DNA from: Paenibacillus_F chitinolyticus_A
GTDB taxonomy: Bacteria > Bacillota > Bacilli > Paenibacillales > NBRC-103111
Assembly: GCF_045038035.1 (NCBI RefSeq)
Contig: NZ_CP173427.1
Coordinates: forward strand, 1,178,001-1,242,000
Direction: 5' to 3'
Length of the DNA: 64,000 nucleotides
Shown: positions 17,571-26,657 of the stretch, in pieces
Layout of the letters: every line of letters begins with the position of its first letter
How positions within the stretch are numbered: position 1 is the first letter of the stretch
Notes under the pieces: generated by a model
Told to the model about the DNA's origin: nothing
Databases searched by the model: none
What the model saw: the letters and a program-made list of their open reading frames with translations, nothing else
Position numbers and translations under genes: made by a program

Positions 17571-18350
17571 CTATTTCACAAGACTGTTCCAAAAATGAGG
17601 CAGATCGCGGCAAATCAGATCCGGCTCGTTTCCGGACTTCGAAATGTGCTCCCGGACATTGGCCTCCGTGGCAAGGCCTGTCAGCACGAGAGCTGTCCGG
17701 CAGCCGGCCGATATTCCGCCGCCGATGTCCGTTGCGGTATTGTCGCCGATCACCCACGTGTCTTTCGCCTGCAGTTCCAGCCGGGCCAGGGCATAGTTCA
17801 TAATGACCGGCGACGGCTTGCCGATGACGACCGGATTGGCGCCAGAAGCGGTCCGGATGAGGGCGCCGATGGAGCCGGCTCCGGGAATCAGGCCGCTGTC
17901 AGACGGAAGCAGGTGATCCGGGTTCGTCAGGATGTAACGGGCGCCGCCCAGCAGGTGCTTGACCGCCGAAGCCAGCTTGTCGTAGGTCAGCTGCCGGTCG
18001 ATACCTTGAACGACATAATCAGGTTCCTTGTCGGTGAGCTCGAACCCCGCTTCCAGCAGAGCGCTCTGCAGTCCTTCTTCGCCGATGCAGTAGACGCGAT
18101 TGCCGCTTCCGTGTTCGAGCAAATACTGAACGGAAGCCATAGCCGTCGTGTACACGCGGTCGGGCCCGACGTCTATGCCCATCCCGTTTAAATGGCCGGC
18201 CACGTGTTCCGGGGAGCGGGACGAATTATTGGTCACAAGGAGGTAAGGGAGGCCGTTCTTATCGAGCAGCTCCACAAACTCCTTCGCGCCCGGTATGGCT
18301 TCGTTCCCTTTGTACAGTGTGCCATCCAAATCAATCAAAAATCCGTGCAT
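17571..18350 (-). CDS. HAD-superfamily (IIA, NagD-like) sugar-phosphate phosphatase
   Basis: 259-residue HAD-IIA phosphatase. Motif I is DLDGTLY (nucleophile and acid/base Asp, about residues 8-14), motif II TNNSS, the Lys motif GKPSP, and motif III GDNTATDI. The C2 cap between motifs II and III is typical of p-nitrophenylphosphatase/NagD proteins. The start is ATG at 18350; a GTG at 18362 overlaps the GGCGAGG site and is too close. Exact substrate unknown. A paralogous HAD-IIA gene lies at 52886-53713. Confidence 0.9.
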   Translation of the reverse strand: MHGFLIDLDGTLYKGNEAIPGAKEFVELLDKNGLPYLLVTNNSSRSPEHVAGHLNGMGIDVGPDRVYTTAMASVQYLLEHGSGNRVYCIGEEGLQSALLEAGFELTDKEPDYVVQGIDRQLTYDKLASAVKHLLGGARYILTNPDHLLPSDSGLIPGAGSIGALIRTASGANPVVIGKPSPVIMNYALARLELQAKDTWVIGDNTATDIGGGISAGCRTALVLTGLATEANVREHISKSGNEPDLICRDLPHFWNSLVK

Positions 18351-18756
18351 GCTTTTGTTCACCTCGCCTTTTATCGTACCAAACGGAGTGCTTCCTCACA
18401 AGCGCGGTCAGTTATGACGTGCAAAGAGGTTCGGCGGCGTCTAATCGGGTATAAAGACTGATTTGCTCTACCCCGCGGTGTCCGGATAATCACAAAAACG
18501 GGAAATAGGACCGCCGCGCGATTCTCTTCCTGTTTGGTCCCGCTTTATAGGTCCAATGATAAAAAAGACTCAAAGCCGACAGGGGTAAAAATAGGACAAA
18601 AGAAGTATACGGACAACGATTTTTACTATATAATGTAGAAAAATGTGTAAGTTTAGTTCGAAAAATCCGACATGAGTGCCTAAACCGGAGGAACGGTTTT
18701 ATCGCCTTGTGAAACAATTTTTGTTCCTATATGTTGGTAAAGGGGTTAAAGAGCAC
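18351..18756. other. Intergenic region upstream of cheX
   Basis: About 400 bases without a convincing gene. TATAAT at 18629-18634 (in ACTATATAATGTAG) is a good -10 for cheX transcription, but no good -35 stands 16-18 bases upstream. The short frames on both strands here lack ribosome binding sites. Confidence 0.5.
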
Positions 18757-19212
18757 ATGAAAGCGGAGTACATCAATCCTTTCCTGGAATCCGCGCGGAT
18801 TGTCATCGAACAAGTCGCGAACGTGCGTCCGACTACCGGTAAATTGTCTGTCAAAGATATTTACTTTATCGAACGTTATGTATGGATACAAATCGGTATG
18901 ACCGGTCAAATGCAAGGAAACATACGCTTCGGTTTTGAAGAATCGACGGCGCTGCGGATGGTTTCCGCTATGATGGGCGGATTTATTTTGACCGAGCTGG
19001 ACGAAATGGGACACAGCGCGATTTCCGAACTCGGAAACATGATCAGCGGCAACGCCAGCACGATTTTGTACAATCAGGGCATCAAGGTTGACATTACGCC
19101 CCCTAAGGTCGTCACGGGAGATGTCCATGAGGTGGATGCACTGAAAGCGCTGACGGTTCCTCTGCTTATGGACGGAATCGGCGAACTGGATATTCAGGTC
19201 CTTCTCGCTTAG
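18757..19212 (+). CDS. cheX: Chemotaxis protein CheX (CheY-P phosphatase family)
   Basis: 151-residue protein of the CheC/CheX/FliY phosphatase family, which dephosphorylates CheY-P to reset chemotactic signalling. The single active-site helix pattern is present (SELGNMISGNAS, with the Glu-x2-Asn pair). The start is ATG at 18757 (MKAEYINPFLES), matching the family N-terminus; an upstream extension to 18676 has no support. It stands alone, away from other chemotaxis genes, as cheX often does. Confidence 0.88.
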   Translation: MKAEYINPFLESARIVIEQVANVRPTTGKLSVKDIYFIERYVWIQIGMTGQMQGNIRFGFEESTALRMVSAMMGGFILTELDEMGHSAISELGNMISGNASTILYNQGIKVDITPPKVVTGDVHEVDALKALTVPLLMDGIGELDIQVLLA

Positions 19213-19240
19213 TTAAGCCGGACCGGGCTGAAGAACCGGT

Positions 19241-19272
19241 AAAGGACTGCTTCTGTTGAAGCAGTCTTTTTT
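19241..19272 (+). terminator. Terminator of cheX
   Basis: GGACTGCTTC and GAAGCAGTCT form a strong stem with a TGTT loop, followed by seven Ts. Confidence 0.88.
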
Positions 19273-19382
19273 TGATGAATTTCTCCGATACGTGGTGCGG
19301 GAGGAGCCTCCACCTGGTGAAGAAAAGCCGCGTAAGGTATACTAAGCCTACAAGCGTCATCGGAAGGGGAAGAAGCGCATCC

Positions 19383-20159
19383 ATGAATATAGAAGGCAAA
19401 GTAGTCGTCGTCACCGGAGCTTCCAGCGGAATAGGCGCGCAGACCGCGCGTGCGTTGGCGCAGCGCGGAGCGGTGCCCGTTCTGATGGCACGTTCGCGGG
19501 ACAAGCTGGAGCGGCTGGCGGCGGAGATCGGCGGCGTATGCGGCGTGTACCGGCTCGATGTGCAGGATACGGCCGAAGTGAACCGGGTTTTCGCCGAAGT
19601 TTTCGCAGAATACGGGCGGATTGACGTTCTCGTCAATAACGCGGGGTTCGGAGTATTCGAACGGTTTCTGGACGCTCCGCTGGAGCAGTTCGAAGAGATG
19701 ATGGATGTGAATTACATGGGCATCGTCCGCTGCACGAAAGCGGTTCTTCCGGCCATGGTCAAATCGGGCTCGGGCCACATCGTCAATATCGCTTCGATGG
19801 CCGGCAAAATCGGATCGGCCAAGTCCTCCGGATACTCCGCGACGAAGCACGCCGTGCTCGGCCTGACAAATTCGCTCCGCCAGGAGCTGGCGGGAACCGG
19901 TGTCCGGCTCAGCGCCGTCAATCCGGGCCCGATCGATACCCCGTTCTTCGAACGGGCGGACCCTACGGGGAATTACGTCAAGAACATCAGCTGGTTCATG
20001 CTGAAACCCGAGCGGGTGGCCGGAGCGATCATCCGCGCGGTCGAGAAAGAGAAGGCGGAGATTGATCTGCCTTTTGTCGCGGGAATCGGCACGAAGCTGT
20101 ATTCGCTGTTTCCCCGTCTGCTGGATAAATCCGCACAGCGCATGCTGAACAAGAAATAA
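19383..20159 (+). CDS. Short-chain dehydrogenase/reductase
   Basis: 258-residue classical SDR oxidoreductase. It has the NAD(P)-binding TGASSGIG motif (about residues 11-18), NNAG, the catalytic Ser in NIASMAG, and Tyr/Lys in YSATKHA. The substrate is unknown. The start is ATG at 19383; the longer frame from 19272 runs through the cheX terminator and is rejected. The C-terminal ~25 residues resemble the membrane-associating tail of the DltE/YqjQ-like SDR group (weak). Confidence 0.92.
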   Translation: MNIEGKVVVVTGASSGIGAQTARALAQRGAVPVLMARSRDKLERLAAEIGGVCGVYRLDVQDTAEVNRVFAEVFAEYGRIDVLVNNAGFGVFERFLDAPLEQFEEMMDVNYMGIVRCTKAVLPAMVKSGSGHIVNIASMAGKIGSAKSSGYSATKHAVLGLTNSLRQELAGTGVRLSAVNPGPIDTPFFERADPTGNYVKNISWFMLKPERVAGAIIRAVEKEKAEIDLPFVAGIGTKLYSLFPRLLDKSAQRMLNKK

Positions 20160-20167
20160 CCCAGAAA

Positions 20168-20201
20168 AAAAGCGGCTCTCCTGCAGGAGAATCGCTTTTT
20201 T
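20168..20201. terminator. Bidirectional terminator between the SDR and UPF0180 genes
   Basis: AAAAAGCGGCTCTCCT pairs with AGGAGAATCGCTTTTT (G-U and one mismatch) and is flanked by A and T runs, so it can serve both convergent genes. Confidence 0.75.
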
Positions 20202-20251
20202 AATCGGTTCCATGGGAACCATGCGGCAAAACCAAGGACGGTTTGCGCCGA

Positions 20252-20500
20252 TCAGAAGCTCTGGTTCTGCCCGGTCGTTCTGCCGACTTCCTGGACGATT
20301 TCTTCGTCCGTTAAGCCGTGAGCGTTGATGACGGAAGCGGAGGTGGTGGCATCCGCGAAGCCCATCACATTCTGGTCCAGACCGGAAATGACCACGCAGG
20401 ACGCTCCGTCCGCCTGATTCAACGAAGTAACTTCGTAGCCGCTGCTCTGCAGGGCCTGCTTCACACTGGACAAGCTGTCTTCGACTGCGATTTTAGACAT
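20252..20500 (-). CDS. UPF0180 (YkuS-like) small protein
   Basis: 82-residue protein. The layout IAVEDSLSSVKQALQSSGYEV, then a SCVVISGLDQNVMGFADA core and a C-terminal DEEIVQEV helix matches the UPF0180/YkuS family of Bacilli. The biochemical function is not known. An AAGGAG site lies about ten bases before the ATG. Confidence 0.82.
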   Translation of the reverse strand: MSKIAVEDSLSSVKQALQSSGYEVTSLNQADGASCVVISGLDQNVMGFADATTSASVINAHGLTDEEIVQEVGRTTGQNQSF

Positions 20501-20557
20501 ATGCCTTCGCTCCTTTATAAGGGATCTCAGGCTTATTGTGGCTGCGTGGACGAATTC

Positions 20558-20815
20558 TTATTCAGGTTTGCCCCGGCTTGCCTTCTGCTTCTCGTTGAGA
20601 TCGCGGATTTCTTCGAAAATGGCCCGGACTTGCGTTTTGGCGTCGGGGTGCGAGCCGTTCCAGTGATTTGTTAAAGCGGGCATCGCTTTATGTAAGTGTT
20701 GATAGACGGCCCAGATTTTTATTTTCTCGGTCATTTCGGAGGAACCGTCCCCGGTCAACAGCTCGGCCGCTTTGGATACGAGGGCGTTAAACTGGTTTTC
20801 GAATTCTTGACTCAT
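20558..20815 (-). CDS. Small conserved protein (possibly DUF2573/YusU-like)
   Basis: 85-residue soluble helical protein with a GGAAGGAAAG ribosome binding site. From memory the pattern EFENQFNALVSKAAELL ... KIWAVYQHLHKAMPALTNHW resembles the YusU/DUF2573 family of Bacilli; this was not checked. Function unknown. It precedes the UPF0180 gene in the same direction by 57 bases. Confidence 0.7.
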   Translation of the reverse strand: MSQEFENQFNALVSKAAELLTGDGSSEMTEKIKIWAVYQHLHKAMPALTNHWNGSHPDAKTQVRAIFEEIRDLNEKQKASRGKPE

Positions 20816-20955
20816 AAGATCTTTCCTTCCGTATGAAAATAAGATACTCCCAGTCTATCGGAAGCCATGGGGACTGTAAAGTTTCCTTCGTCACGGGTCC
20901 CGGTCCGGTCCGCAACTACATTCAGGACATATACATACAAGGAGGCTGAACAAGC

Positions 20956-21873
20956 ATGTCGGAATCCATTCAATCGGGGAAAAAAATCAGCACCCTCTCG
21001 CCGGTCACCTTGTCGCCCGCCGTACGCGCGGCCGGTAACGAAGCGGGAAGCCTTAAAGACGGCCAGCTCCTGGAGCGGGAGCTGCTGTCCAGGCACGCGA
21101 GAAACGTCTCGCTGTACGTCGTGACGTACGCGGCCCAGGGACTTCGCGTCAAAGGCTATCTCGCCGTGCCGGATCACGCGGAACCGCTGCCGGCCGTCGT
21201 CTACTGCCGGGGAGGCATCCGGCGCGTCGGAATGGTGCGGATCCGCCGGATCGTTTCGATGGCACGGCGGGGGTATGTCGTTTTCGCGCCCTTCTACCGC
21301 GGCAACGAAGGAGGAGAAGGACGCGAGGACTTCGCCGGAGAGGACCGGTACGATGTGTATCACGGGCTGCTGATGCTGAGGGATCTGCCCGAAGTCGCCT
21401 CCGTACCGGTCTCGCTGATCGGCTTCTCACGAGGCGCGCTTATGGCGCTGCTGGCCGCCAGAGACTGCGAGGAAGTGGGCCCCGTCGTCGTATGGGGCGG
21501 CGTCAGCGACCTTCACGACACGTATGAAGAGCGGGTCGACTTGCGGCGTATGCTCAAACGGGTCGTCGGCCATCCCCTCAAGCAGGCGGATGAATATATC
21601 CGCAGGTCTCCGGCCAGGTGGGCCGATCTTATCGAGTCTCCCGTGCTGATCGTGCACGGAACCGCCGATCCGCAGGTTAAAATTTCCCACGCCTACAAGC
21701 TGGCCGCGGCGCTTGAACATGCGGGCAAAGATCACACCATGCTCATTTACGAAGGGCTGGAGCACCGTTTTCCGAAGGAAATGGACGAAGCGGCGCTGGA
21801 CGAAGTTTTCCGCTGGATGGAGCAAAAAAGAATTGAAATAGAAGGGAAGAAAAGTAAAAAAGAAGGAGAATAG
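20956..21873 (+). CDS. Alpha/beta hydrolase (prolyl-oligopeptidase-like)
   Basis: 305-residue alpha/beta hydrolase with the catalytic triad in expected order: nucleophile Ser in GFSRGA, Asp in HGTADPQV and His in LEHRFP. The N-terminal lid-like region and the RGGIRRVG oxyanion segment resemble the dipeptidyl peptidase/acylaminoacyl peptidase-like group (S9 clan). Whether it is a peptidase or an esterase cannot be told. AAGGAGG precedes the start at a good distance. Confidence 0.87.
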   Translation: MSESIQSGKKISTLSPVTLSPAVRAAGNEAGSLKDGQLLERELLSRHARNVSLYVVTYAAQGLRVKGYLAVPDHAEPLPAVVYCRGGIRRVGMVRIRRIVSMARRGYVVFAPFYRGNEGGEGREDFAGEDRYDVYHGLLMLRDLPEVASVPVSLIGFSRGALMALLAARDCEEVGPVVVWGGVSDLHDTYEERVDLRRMLKRVVGHPLKQADEYIRRSPARWADLIESPVLIVHGTADPQVKISHAYKLAAALEHAGKDHTMLIYEGLEHRFPKEMDEAALDEVFRWMEQKRIEIEGKKSKKEGE

Positions 21874-21917
21874 CTTTATTTTCCTAAAAGGAAATAGAAA
21901 AAAATCTCCTTTTTTGG
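21858..21917 (+). terminator. Probable terminator after the hydrolase gene
   Basis: AAGGAGA (in the last codons) pairs with TCTCCTTTTTT, enclosing a smaller TTCCTAAAAGGAA hairpin. Weak but T-rich. Confidence 0.45.
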
Positions 21918-22096
21918 TGAGCAGAATGACGGTATCCCGCCTGATTTTATCCGAAATGAGACTTAGAAGCACGGTTGGATAGAAATGTAAGCTTTTTCTT
22001 TAAATATAATGATTTTTTTTGCTGTTTAATATTGTTAACTCCTTCGGTATAGCCTAATATGAATTTTAGGAATGGTTTACATAAGGGGGATGTCTC

Positions 22097-22678
22097 ATGT
22101 CGAAGTACATGATTCATTTGTTTACATCGAATTATTTCCACCTGGATAAAAGCCTTCAGGAAAAAATATATAAAGAATTTCATGTGATGGTATATCCGAC
22201 CATTTATTTCATCCTCCAGGATCACAATTTAGTCGAGGATATCATTCAGGAATCGTTTCTCCGCGCTATCGACAAGGCTCCTCAACTGAAGGAGACGGAG
22301 AAATATGAAGGCTGGCTCAAGAAGCTGACCCGCAACGTGACCCTCAACTATCTGCAGAAGCATAAGCGCAACCGCAACGAGCTGGATTCGGAGATTACGC
22401 TGACGCTAAGGGAGACCGCCCCGGCTTACGAGGCCGGCAGCACACCGCTGGAGAAGGAGGTTGAACTGAAGATCATGCAGGAAGCGATTATCCATTACGT
22501 GAACCAGCTCAGCCCCGCTTACCGGCAAATACTGGCTATGAAAGTGGTTCATAACATGTCTTACAAGGAAATGGCGGAAGAGATGAACGTGACGGAAGGC
22601 GTCATCCGGCAGCGTCTTTACCGTGCGCGCGAGGCGATCCGGCAAATGCTGCTGGAAGAATGGGATTTTCTGAAATAA
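22097..22678 (+). CDS. ECF-type RNA polymerase sigma factor
   Basis: 193-residue sigma-70 family protein with only region 2 (about residues 30-95; DHNLVEDIIQESFLRAID) and region 4 (about residues 128-185; LSPAYRQILAMKVVHNMSYKEMAEEM), the ECF architecture. It directs RNA polymerase to a small regulon, probably an envelope or stress response. An ATAAGGGGG site precedes the ATG. No anti-sigma gene is adjacent: the next gene is a helicase with its own promoter. How its activity is restrained is therefore unclear. Confidence 0.88.
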   Translation: MSKYMIHLFTSNYFHLDKSLQEKIYKEFHVMVYPTIYFILQDHNLVEDIIQESFLRAIDKAPQLKETEKYEGWLKKLTRNVTLNYLQKHKRNRNELDSEITLTLRETAPAYEAGSTPLEKEVELKIMQEAIIHYVNQLSPAYRQILAMKVVHNMSYKEMAEEMNVTEGVIRQRLYRAREAIRQMLLEEWDFLK

Positions 22679-22707
22679 GCGTTCCATGCAGGCCTAATAC
22701 TACCCGT

Positions 22708-22754
22708 TAAGGGGTGGGAAGAGCGGTCAAGCCCCGCAGCCCATCCTTTTTTGA
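22708..22754 (+). terminator. Terminator of the sigma factor gene
   Basis: AAGGGGTGGG pairs with CCCATCCTTT using two G-U pairs and is followed by a run of Ts. Confidence 0.7.
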
Positions 22755-22765
22755 CGTGATCCGGT

Positions 22766-22794
22766 TTGTTACCGGGGGCTTCCTCGCGTATAAT
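22766..22794 (+). promoter_or_regulatory. Promoter of the DEAD-box helicase gene
   Basis: TTGTTA (22766-22771), a 17-nt spacer and a perfect TATAAT (22789-22794) lie 40 bases upstream of the start codon. Confidence 0.8.
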
Positions 22795-22833
22795 GTAGAC
22801 AAACAACAACGGTATACAGAAAAGAGGTTCTTC

Positions 22834-24363
22834 ATGTACGACAATTTTGAACAGCTGCAAATCGCCCCCGTCTGGGCGGAAAAGTTGAAGGAACGGGGGA
22901 TAGGCAGACCGACGGCCGTTCAGGCCGAGGCGATCCCGCTCATTCTCACGGGACGGGACGCTATTGTGCAGTCGCAAACGGGAACGGGCAAAACACTGGC
23001 TTTTCTGCTTCCGGCCCTGCAGCGGATCGATGTGAACGCGAAGCATGTCCAGGCCGCTATCATCGTTCCGACACGGGAACTCGGCATGCAGATTTTGCGC
23101 GTGGCGGAAGATCTGATCGGCGACGGTCCCATTAAGTGCCAAGCTCTGATCGGAGGAGCGGCCCTGGCCCGGCAGGTAGAGAAACTCAAAAAAGGTTCTC
23201 CGCACCTGATTATAGGAACTCCCGGCCGCATTAACGAGCTGATCAAGGCCCGTAAGCTGAATGTGCACCATGTGTCCATGCTGATCGTGGACGAAGTCGA
23301 TCACGTGCTGGAGCTGGGCTCCATGAAAGAAGTCTATTCGATCTTTAAAGCTTTGCAGCGCTCGTCCCAGTCGCTGTTCTTCTCGGCGACCATTCCCGCG
23401 GAGATCGGGCAAGCGGCGGAAAGCTTGATGAATGACCCGGCCGAGATCCGGATCAACCCGGATCAGCGTACGGCGTCCACGCTGGAGCATCTCGCTTTTA
23501 ACTGCGAAGCCCGCAATAAAATCGACACGCTCCGCCGGATCATCCGTCTGTACGAGCCCCCCAAGGCGATGGTGTTCGTCAATGCGACGGCCGACGTGTC
23601 TGAAGTCGTATCGAAGCTGCAGCACCTCGGCTTGTCCGTGGAGGCGCTCTACGGGGAGGCGGGCAAGCAGCAGCGGGCGAACGTCATGCAGTCGTTCCGC
23701 GAAGGCAAGTTCCAACTGCTGCTGGCTACCGATGTCGCGGCCCGCGGGCTCGACATCGAAGAAGTGACGCATGTCATCAATCTCGACATGCCGCTTAACG
23801 CCGAGTACTACCTGCATCGTGCAGGGCGTACCGGAAGGATGGGGCGCAGCGGAACCGTGATCTCGATCGTCGCTCCGAAGGAGCGTTTCATCATCGATAA
23901 GTTCCGCAAGGCTCTGCGCATCTCCATCGACGAGAAGGAGATGTACGAGGGCCGGGTGGTCGACGCCGGCCAAGGCCCGCGCAGCGGCTTCCGCGGCGCG
24001 CCGCGCCGGGACGACGCGGGCGCGGGCACGGCAGCCCGCGTTTCGGGCCCGGCCCGGCGCGAGTCCGGCGGCGAAGCGGGGGAACGCCGCGGCGGGACTG
24101 CCGGCGCGGACGGGGAGCGCCTCTCCACGGATCGCCGTGGAGAAAGCGGCCGCAGCGGCGCGACGGCCCGAACGGGACGCGGCGGCGCAGGCGCAGCCTC
24201 TCGCAGCGGCGCGGGCGAGGGCCGCGGCGGAGCTGCACGCGGAGGCTCCGCGCCGCAGCCGGTCTCGCGCAAGGCCGCCCGCAAGCAGGAGACCGCCCAG
24301 GATCGCAAGAACAAAGGCGCGCCGAAATGGCTGAAAGCCAAAAGAGACGGAGACGGGAAATAA
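22834..24363 (+). CDS. DEAD-box RNA helicase with RG-rich C-terminal tail
   Basis: 509-residue ATP-dependent RNA helicase. Motifs in order: Q motif (GIGRPTAVQAEAIP), I SQTGTGKT, Ia PTRELG, Ib GTPGRI, II DEVD, III SAT, IV-V ATDVAARGLDI, VI HRAGRTGR. Motif II reads DEVD instead of DEAD. The tail after about residue 375 is low complexity, rich in Gly, Arg, Ala and Ser, and ends in a Lys-rich segment (KNKGAPKWLKAKR). Such basic tails bind RNA and are typical of the CshA/CsdA cold-shock type. The start is ATG at 22834 (MYDNFEQLQI) after AAGAGG; the in-frame extension to 22714 crosses a promoter and is rejected. Confidence 0.93.
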   Translation: MYDNFEQLQIAPVWAEKLKERGIGRPTAVQAEAIPLILTGRDAIVQSQTGTGKTLAFLLPALQRIDVNAKHVQAAIIVPTRELGMQILRVAEDLIGDGPIKCQALIGGAALARQVEKLKKGSPHLIIGTPGRINELIKARKLNVHHVSMLIVDEVDHVLELGSMKEVYSIFKALQRSSQSLFFSATIPAEIGQAAESLMNDPAEIRINPDQRTASTLEHLAFNCEARNKIDTLRRIIRLYEPPKAMVFVNATADVSEVVSKLQHLGLSVEALYGEAGKQQRANVMQSFREGKFQLLLATDVAARGLDIEEVTHVINLDMPLNAEYYLHRAGRTGRMGRSGTVISIVAPKERFIIDKFRKALRISIDEKEMYEGRVVDAGQGPRSGFRGAPRRDDAGAGTAARVSGPARRESGGEAGERRGGTAGADGERLSTDRRGESGRSGATARTGRGGAGAASRSGAGEGRGGAARGGSAPQPVSRKAARKQETAQDRKNKGAPKWLKAKRDGDGK

Positions 24364-24388
24364 CCGGAACTGCGGCATCGTGTATAAG

Positions 24389-24430
24389 AACTCCAAGCCG
24401 GTTCGGGTTGAACCGGCTTTTTCATTTGGA
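24389..24430 (+). terminator. Terminator of the helicase gene
   Basis: AAGCCGGTTC and GAACCGGCTT form a perfect stem with a GGGTT loop, followed by TTTC. Confidence 0.85.
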
Positions 24431-24482
24431 GTCCGCCGGGTAAATAGAGGGTACGCATCATTGCGGCAAGGAGGGAATAAAC

Positions 24483-25031
24483 GTGAAAATCATTCGGCGT
24501 ATAATCGTGGTCCTGCTCGTTCTGGCCGTTGCGGCGGGGCTGGCGGCCTGGGGACTCTTAACGTATATCAAACCGCAGCGGCAGCTTGATCTGGCTTATA
24601 CGGAACTTTCGCTGGAAAGCCAGCTGGTGGATATCATCCGGAGCAAGAAGCCCGAAGTGCGGTTGTCCAATGAAGAAATCAATCAGCTCGGCAAAAAGGC
24701 GATCGCCAAACACGCGCGGGTATCGCCCGATGTAACGATAACCGGAGCCGACTTTACACGAAGCGGCGACAATCTGACCGCGGATGTGAATCTGCTATGG
24801 AAAAATACGGTGCCTGTCGGGGCGCAGATGACGTTTAAACTGGCATGGACAGGCAAAGAACTGGCCGTAACGCATACGGGCACGCATATCCGGAACTTCG
24901 AAGTGCCGTCGGGATTGGTATCCCTCGCGCCGGTTTCGATTTCGCTGGATTCGTATTTGCCTTCCATCGTGCATATCAAGGATGTCCGTTTTGACCCTGA
25001 TTTCGTCGTGATTGGTCTCACTCTCCGGTAG
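24483..25031 (+). CDS. Membrane-anchored hypothetical protein (YpmS/DUF2140-like?)
   Basis: 182 residues. One N-terminal membrane anchor (about residues 6-28, IIVVLLVLAVAAGLAAWGLL) is followed by an extracytoplasmic beta-rich domain. The layout (anchor, then helix with LSNEEINQLGKKAI, then strands) resembles the YpmS/DUF2140 family, but this is only an impression. The start is GTG at 24483, six bases after AAGGAGGG. The stop codon lies inside the terminator stem. Confidence 0.75.
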   Translation: MKIIRRIIVVLLVLAVAAGLAAWGLLTYIKPQRQLDLAYTELSLESQLVDIIRSKKPEVRLSNEEINQLGKKAIAKHARVSPDVTITGADFTRSGDNLTADVNLLWKNTVPVGAQMTFKLAWTGKELAVTHTGTHIRNFEVPSGLVSLAPVSISLDSYLPSIVHIKDVRFDPDFVVIGLTLR

Positions 25032-25048
25032 AGTGGGACTTTTTTTCA
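25015..25048 (+). terminator. Terminator overlapping the stop codon of the anchored protein gene
   Basis: GTCTCACTCT and AGAGTGGGAC pair around CCGGT and are followed by seven Ts. Confidence 0.8.
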
Positions 25049-25200
25049 TCATTTTACCGGTTGTACTTGGAACGGACCCCCCTAAAAAGCCGGGACCCCA
25101 AGAATTGCTATAGTGTAAACCGTAATACTTCGCGAAGAGTTGCCGGTTCATCCAGCCCGGGCCGGGGCTGATTCCTACACGCATAAAGGAGAGTTTTCCG

Positions 25201-26406
25201 ATGAAAAAACTTAACATGAAAAAAACCGTTCTTTCCACACTCGTACTCGCTATGGCAATGGGCGGAGGCACTGCCGCATTCGCTAACGGAAACGGCAAGG
25301 ATAAGGACCACGATAAGGATAAAGACTGGAAAGAGGGCAAAAACGGGGGCGTACACGGCTCTTTCGATTTCCGGATTACGTTCGACGATCTGAAGGGTTC
25401 GGACGTGGAGTGGGCGCTGAAAAATATTGCAAGCCTTTCTTCGAAGCGTGTTTTTGAAGGCTATGAAGACGGTTCGTTCAAACCGCGGAATACGGTTACC
25501 CGTATTGAAGCCATTACGGCTGCCGTCCGGCTGATGGGTCTGCGCGATAAAGCGGAATCAAGCGAAGAGAAGCAGACGAAACTGAACTTCAAGGATGCGA
25601 ACAAAATTCCCGACTGGGCGGTAGGCTACGTGGCCGTAGCGCTTGAGAACGACCTGTTCGGCGAAAACGAGGACATGGTGCAGCCGTCCAAGCCTGCCGA
25701 CCGCCTCTGGGCGACGGTTCTCCTCGTGAAAGCGATGAAGCTGGATGCCGAGGCTAAAGCGAAAGTCAACACGCAGCTTTCGTTCAAGGATGCGAAGCAG
25801 ATTCCGGCCGGCTCCGTCGGTTATGTGGCCGTCGCTATCGAGAAAGGGCTGATCGACGGTTTCGAAGACAACACGTTCCGTCCGAATATGCCGGTAACCC
25901 GCGCTCAGCTCGCCGCGCTGCTGGATCGCACGGACAGCCAGATGCCGGGACAGGACCAGACCACGGCCGTCGGCAAAGTGACGGGAACCGTGAGCGGGAA
26001 TACGCTGGTGCTAGACCAGAACGGCACCTTGAAAACGTATGCGCTGCACCCGGAAGTGTTCGTCTACCGCAACGGCGCCAAAGTAAGCGCGTCCCAGCTT
26101 CAAAACGGAGATGTCGTCAGACTGCGCTCGTACAACAACACGGTTGTTTTTATCGAAGTAACGAAAAAAGCGGTTGAAGACCGCACGCTTCAGGTCAGCG
26201 GCTTTTTCGATTCGATGACGCTGAACAAGGAAGGCCGTATCGCTACGGTTACCGTAACGAACCAAGTCTACGGAAATACGGACAAAGCAACGTACAAGGT
26301 TGCCTCCGACGTTGCGATTCAAGGCGATGTAAGTCGGTTGGTCAAGCCGACTGCGGTCGAGCTGAAAGGCAAAGATAAAGTCGTTGAGACTATTATCATC
26401 AAGTAG
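25201..26406 (+). CDS. S-layer homology (SLH) domain protein
   Basis: 401-residue secreted protein. The signal peptide is cleaved near AFA-NG (residue 28/29). A Lys/Asp-rich segment (about residues 30-48) is followed by three SLH repeats (about 58-110, 118-175, 185-240; see VFEGYEDGSFKPRNTVTR and DGFEDNTFRPNMPVTR), which bind pyruvylated cell-wall polymer. The C-terminal ~150 residues form a beta-rich domain of unknown function. AAGGAGAG precedes the ATG. It probably anchors non-covalently to the cell wall. A TGCTATAGT extended -10 lies near 25106-25114. Confidence 0.92.
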   Translation: MKKLNMKKTVLSTLVLAMAMGGGTAAFANGNGKDKDHDKDKDWKEGKNGGVHGSFDFRITFDDLKGSDVEWALKNIASLSSKRVFEGYEDGSFKPRNTVTRIEAITAAVRLMGLRDKAESSEEKQTKLNFKDANKIPDWAVGYVAVALENDLFGENEDMVQPSKPADRLWATVLLVKAMKLDAEAKAKVNTQLSFKDAKQIPAGSVGYVAVAIEKGLIDGFEDNTFRPNMPVTRAQLAALLDRTDSQMPGQDQTTAVGKVTGTVSGNTLVLDQNGTLKTYALHPEVFVYRNGAKVSASQLQNGDVVRLRSYNNTVVFIEVTKKAVEDRTLQVSGFFDSMTLNKEGRIATVTVTNQVYGNTDKATYKVASDVAIQGDVSRLVKPTAVELKGKDKVVETIIIK

Positions 26407-26417
26407 GGTTCACGACA

Positions 26418-26462
26418 AAAAAGCCCGGAGTCTGGGGAAGTCCCCAAGCTCCGGGTTTTTGT
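26418..26462 (+). terminator. Terminator of the SLH protein gene
   Basis: AGCCCGGAG..TGGGG and CCCCA..CTCCGGGTT form a long stem with an AAGT loop and a T run. The leading AAAAAA allows weak function in the other direction. Confidence 0.85.
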
Positions 26463-26657
26463 ATGAAGGTGCGCTGCCGTGTGAACATCGTTTGAGCGGT
26501 CATCCGATTTTGCCGCGGGAAACGCCTGTCGGAAGGCGCGGACCGGACAGCGTCCCCGACGAAGCCGAGGCCGGTTCCGGTCAAGCGGGCCTGGTCCGCA
26601 GCGTGCCCGCCGCGCGGAGAGAAGCCGGACTGCTTCGGGCGCATGTTCGGCCTTGTT

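Noticed and set aside
18490..18717. 75-codon minus-strand frame upstream of cheX
   Set aside because: No ribosome binding site, no family, and it overlaps the presumed cheX promoter.
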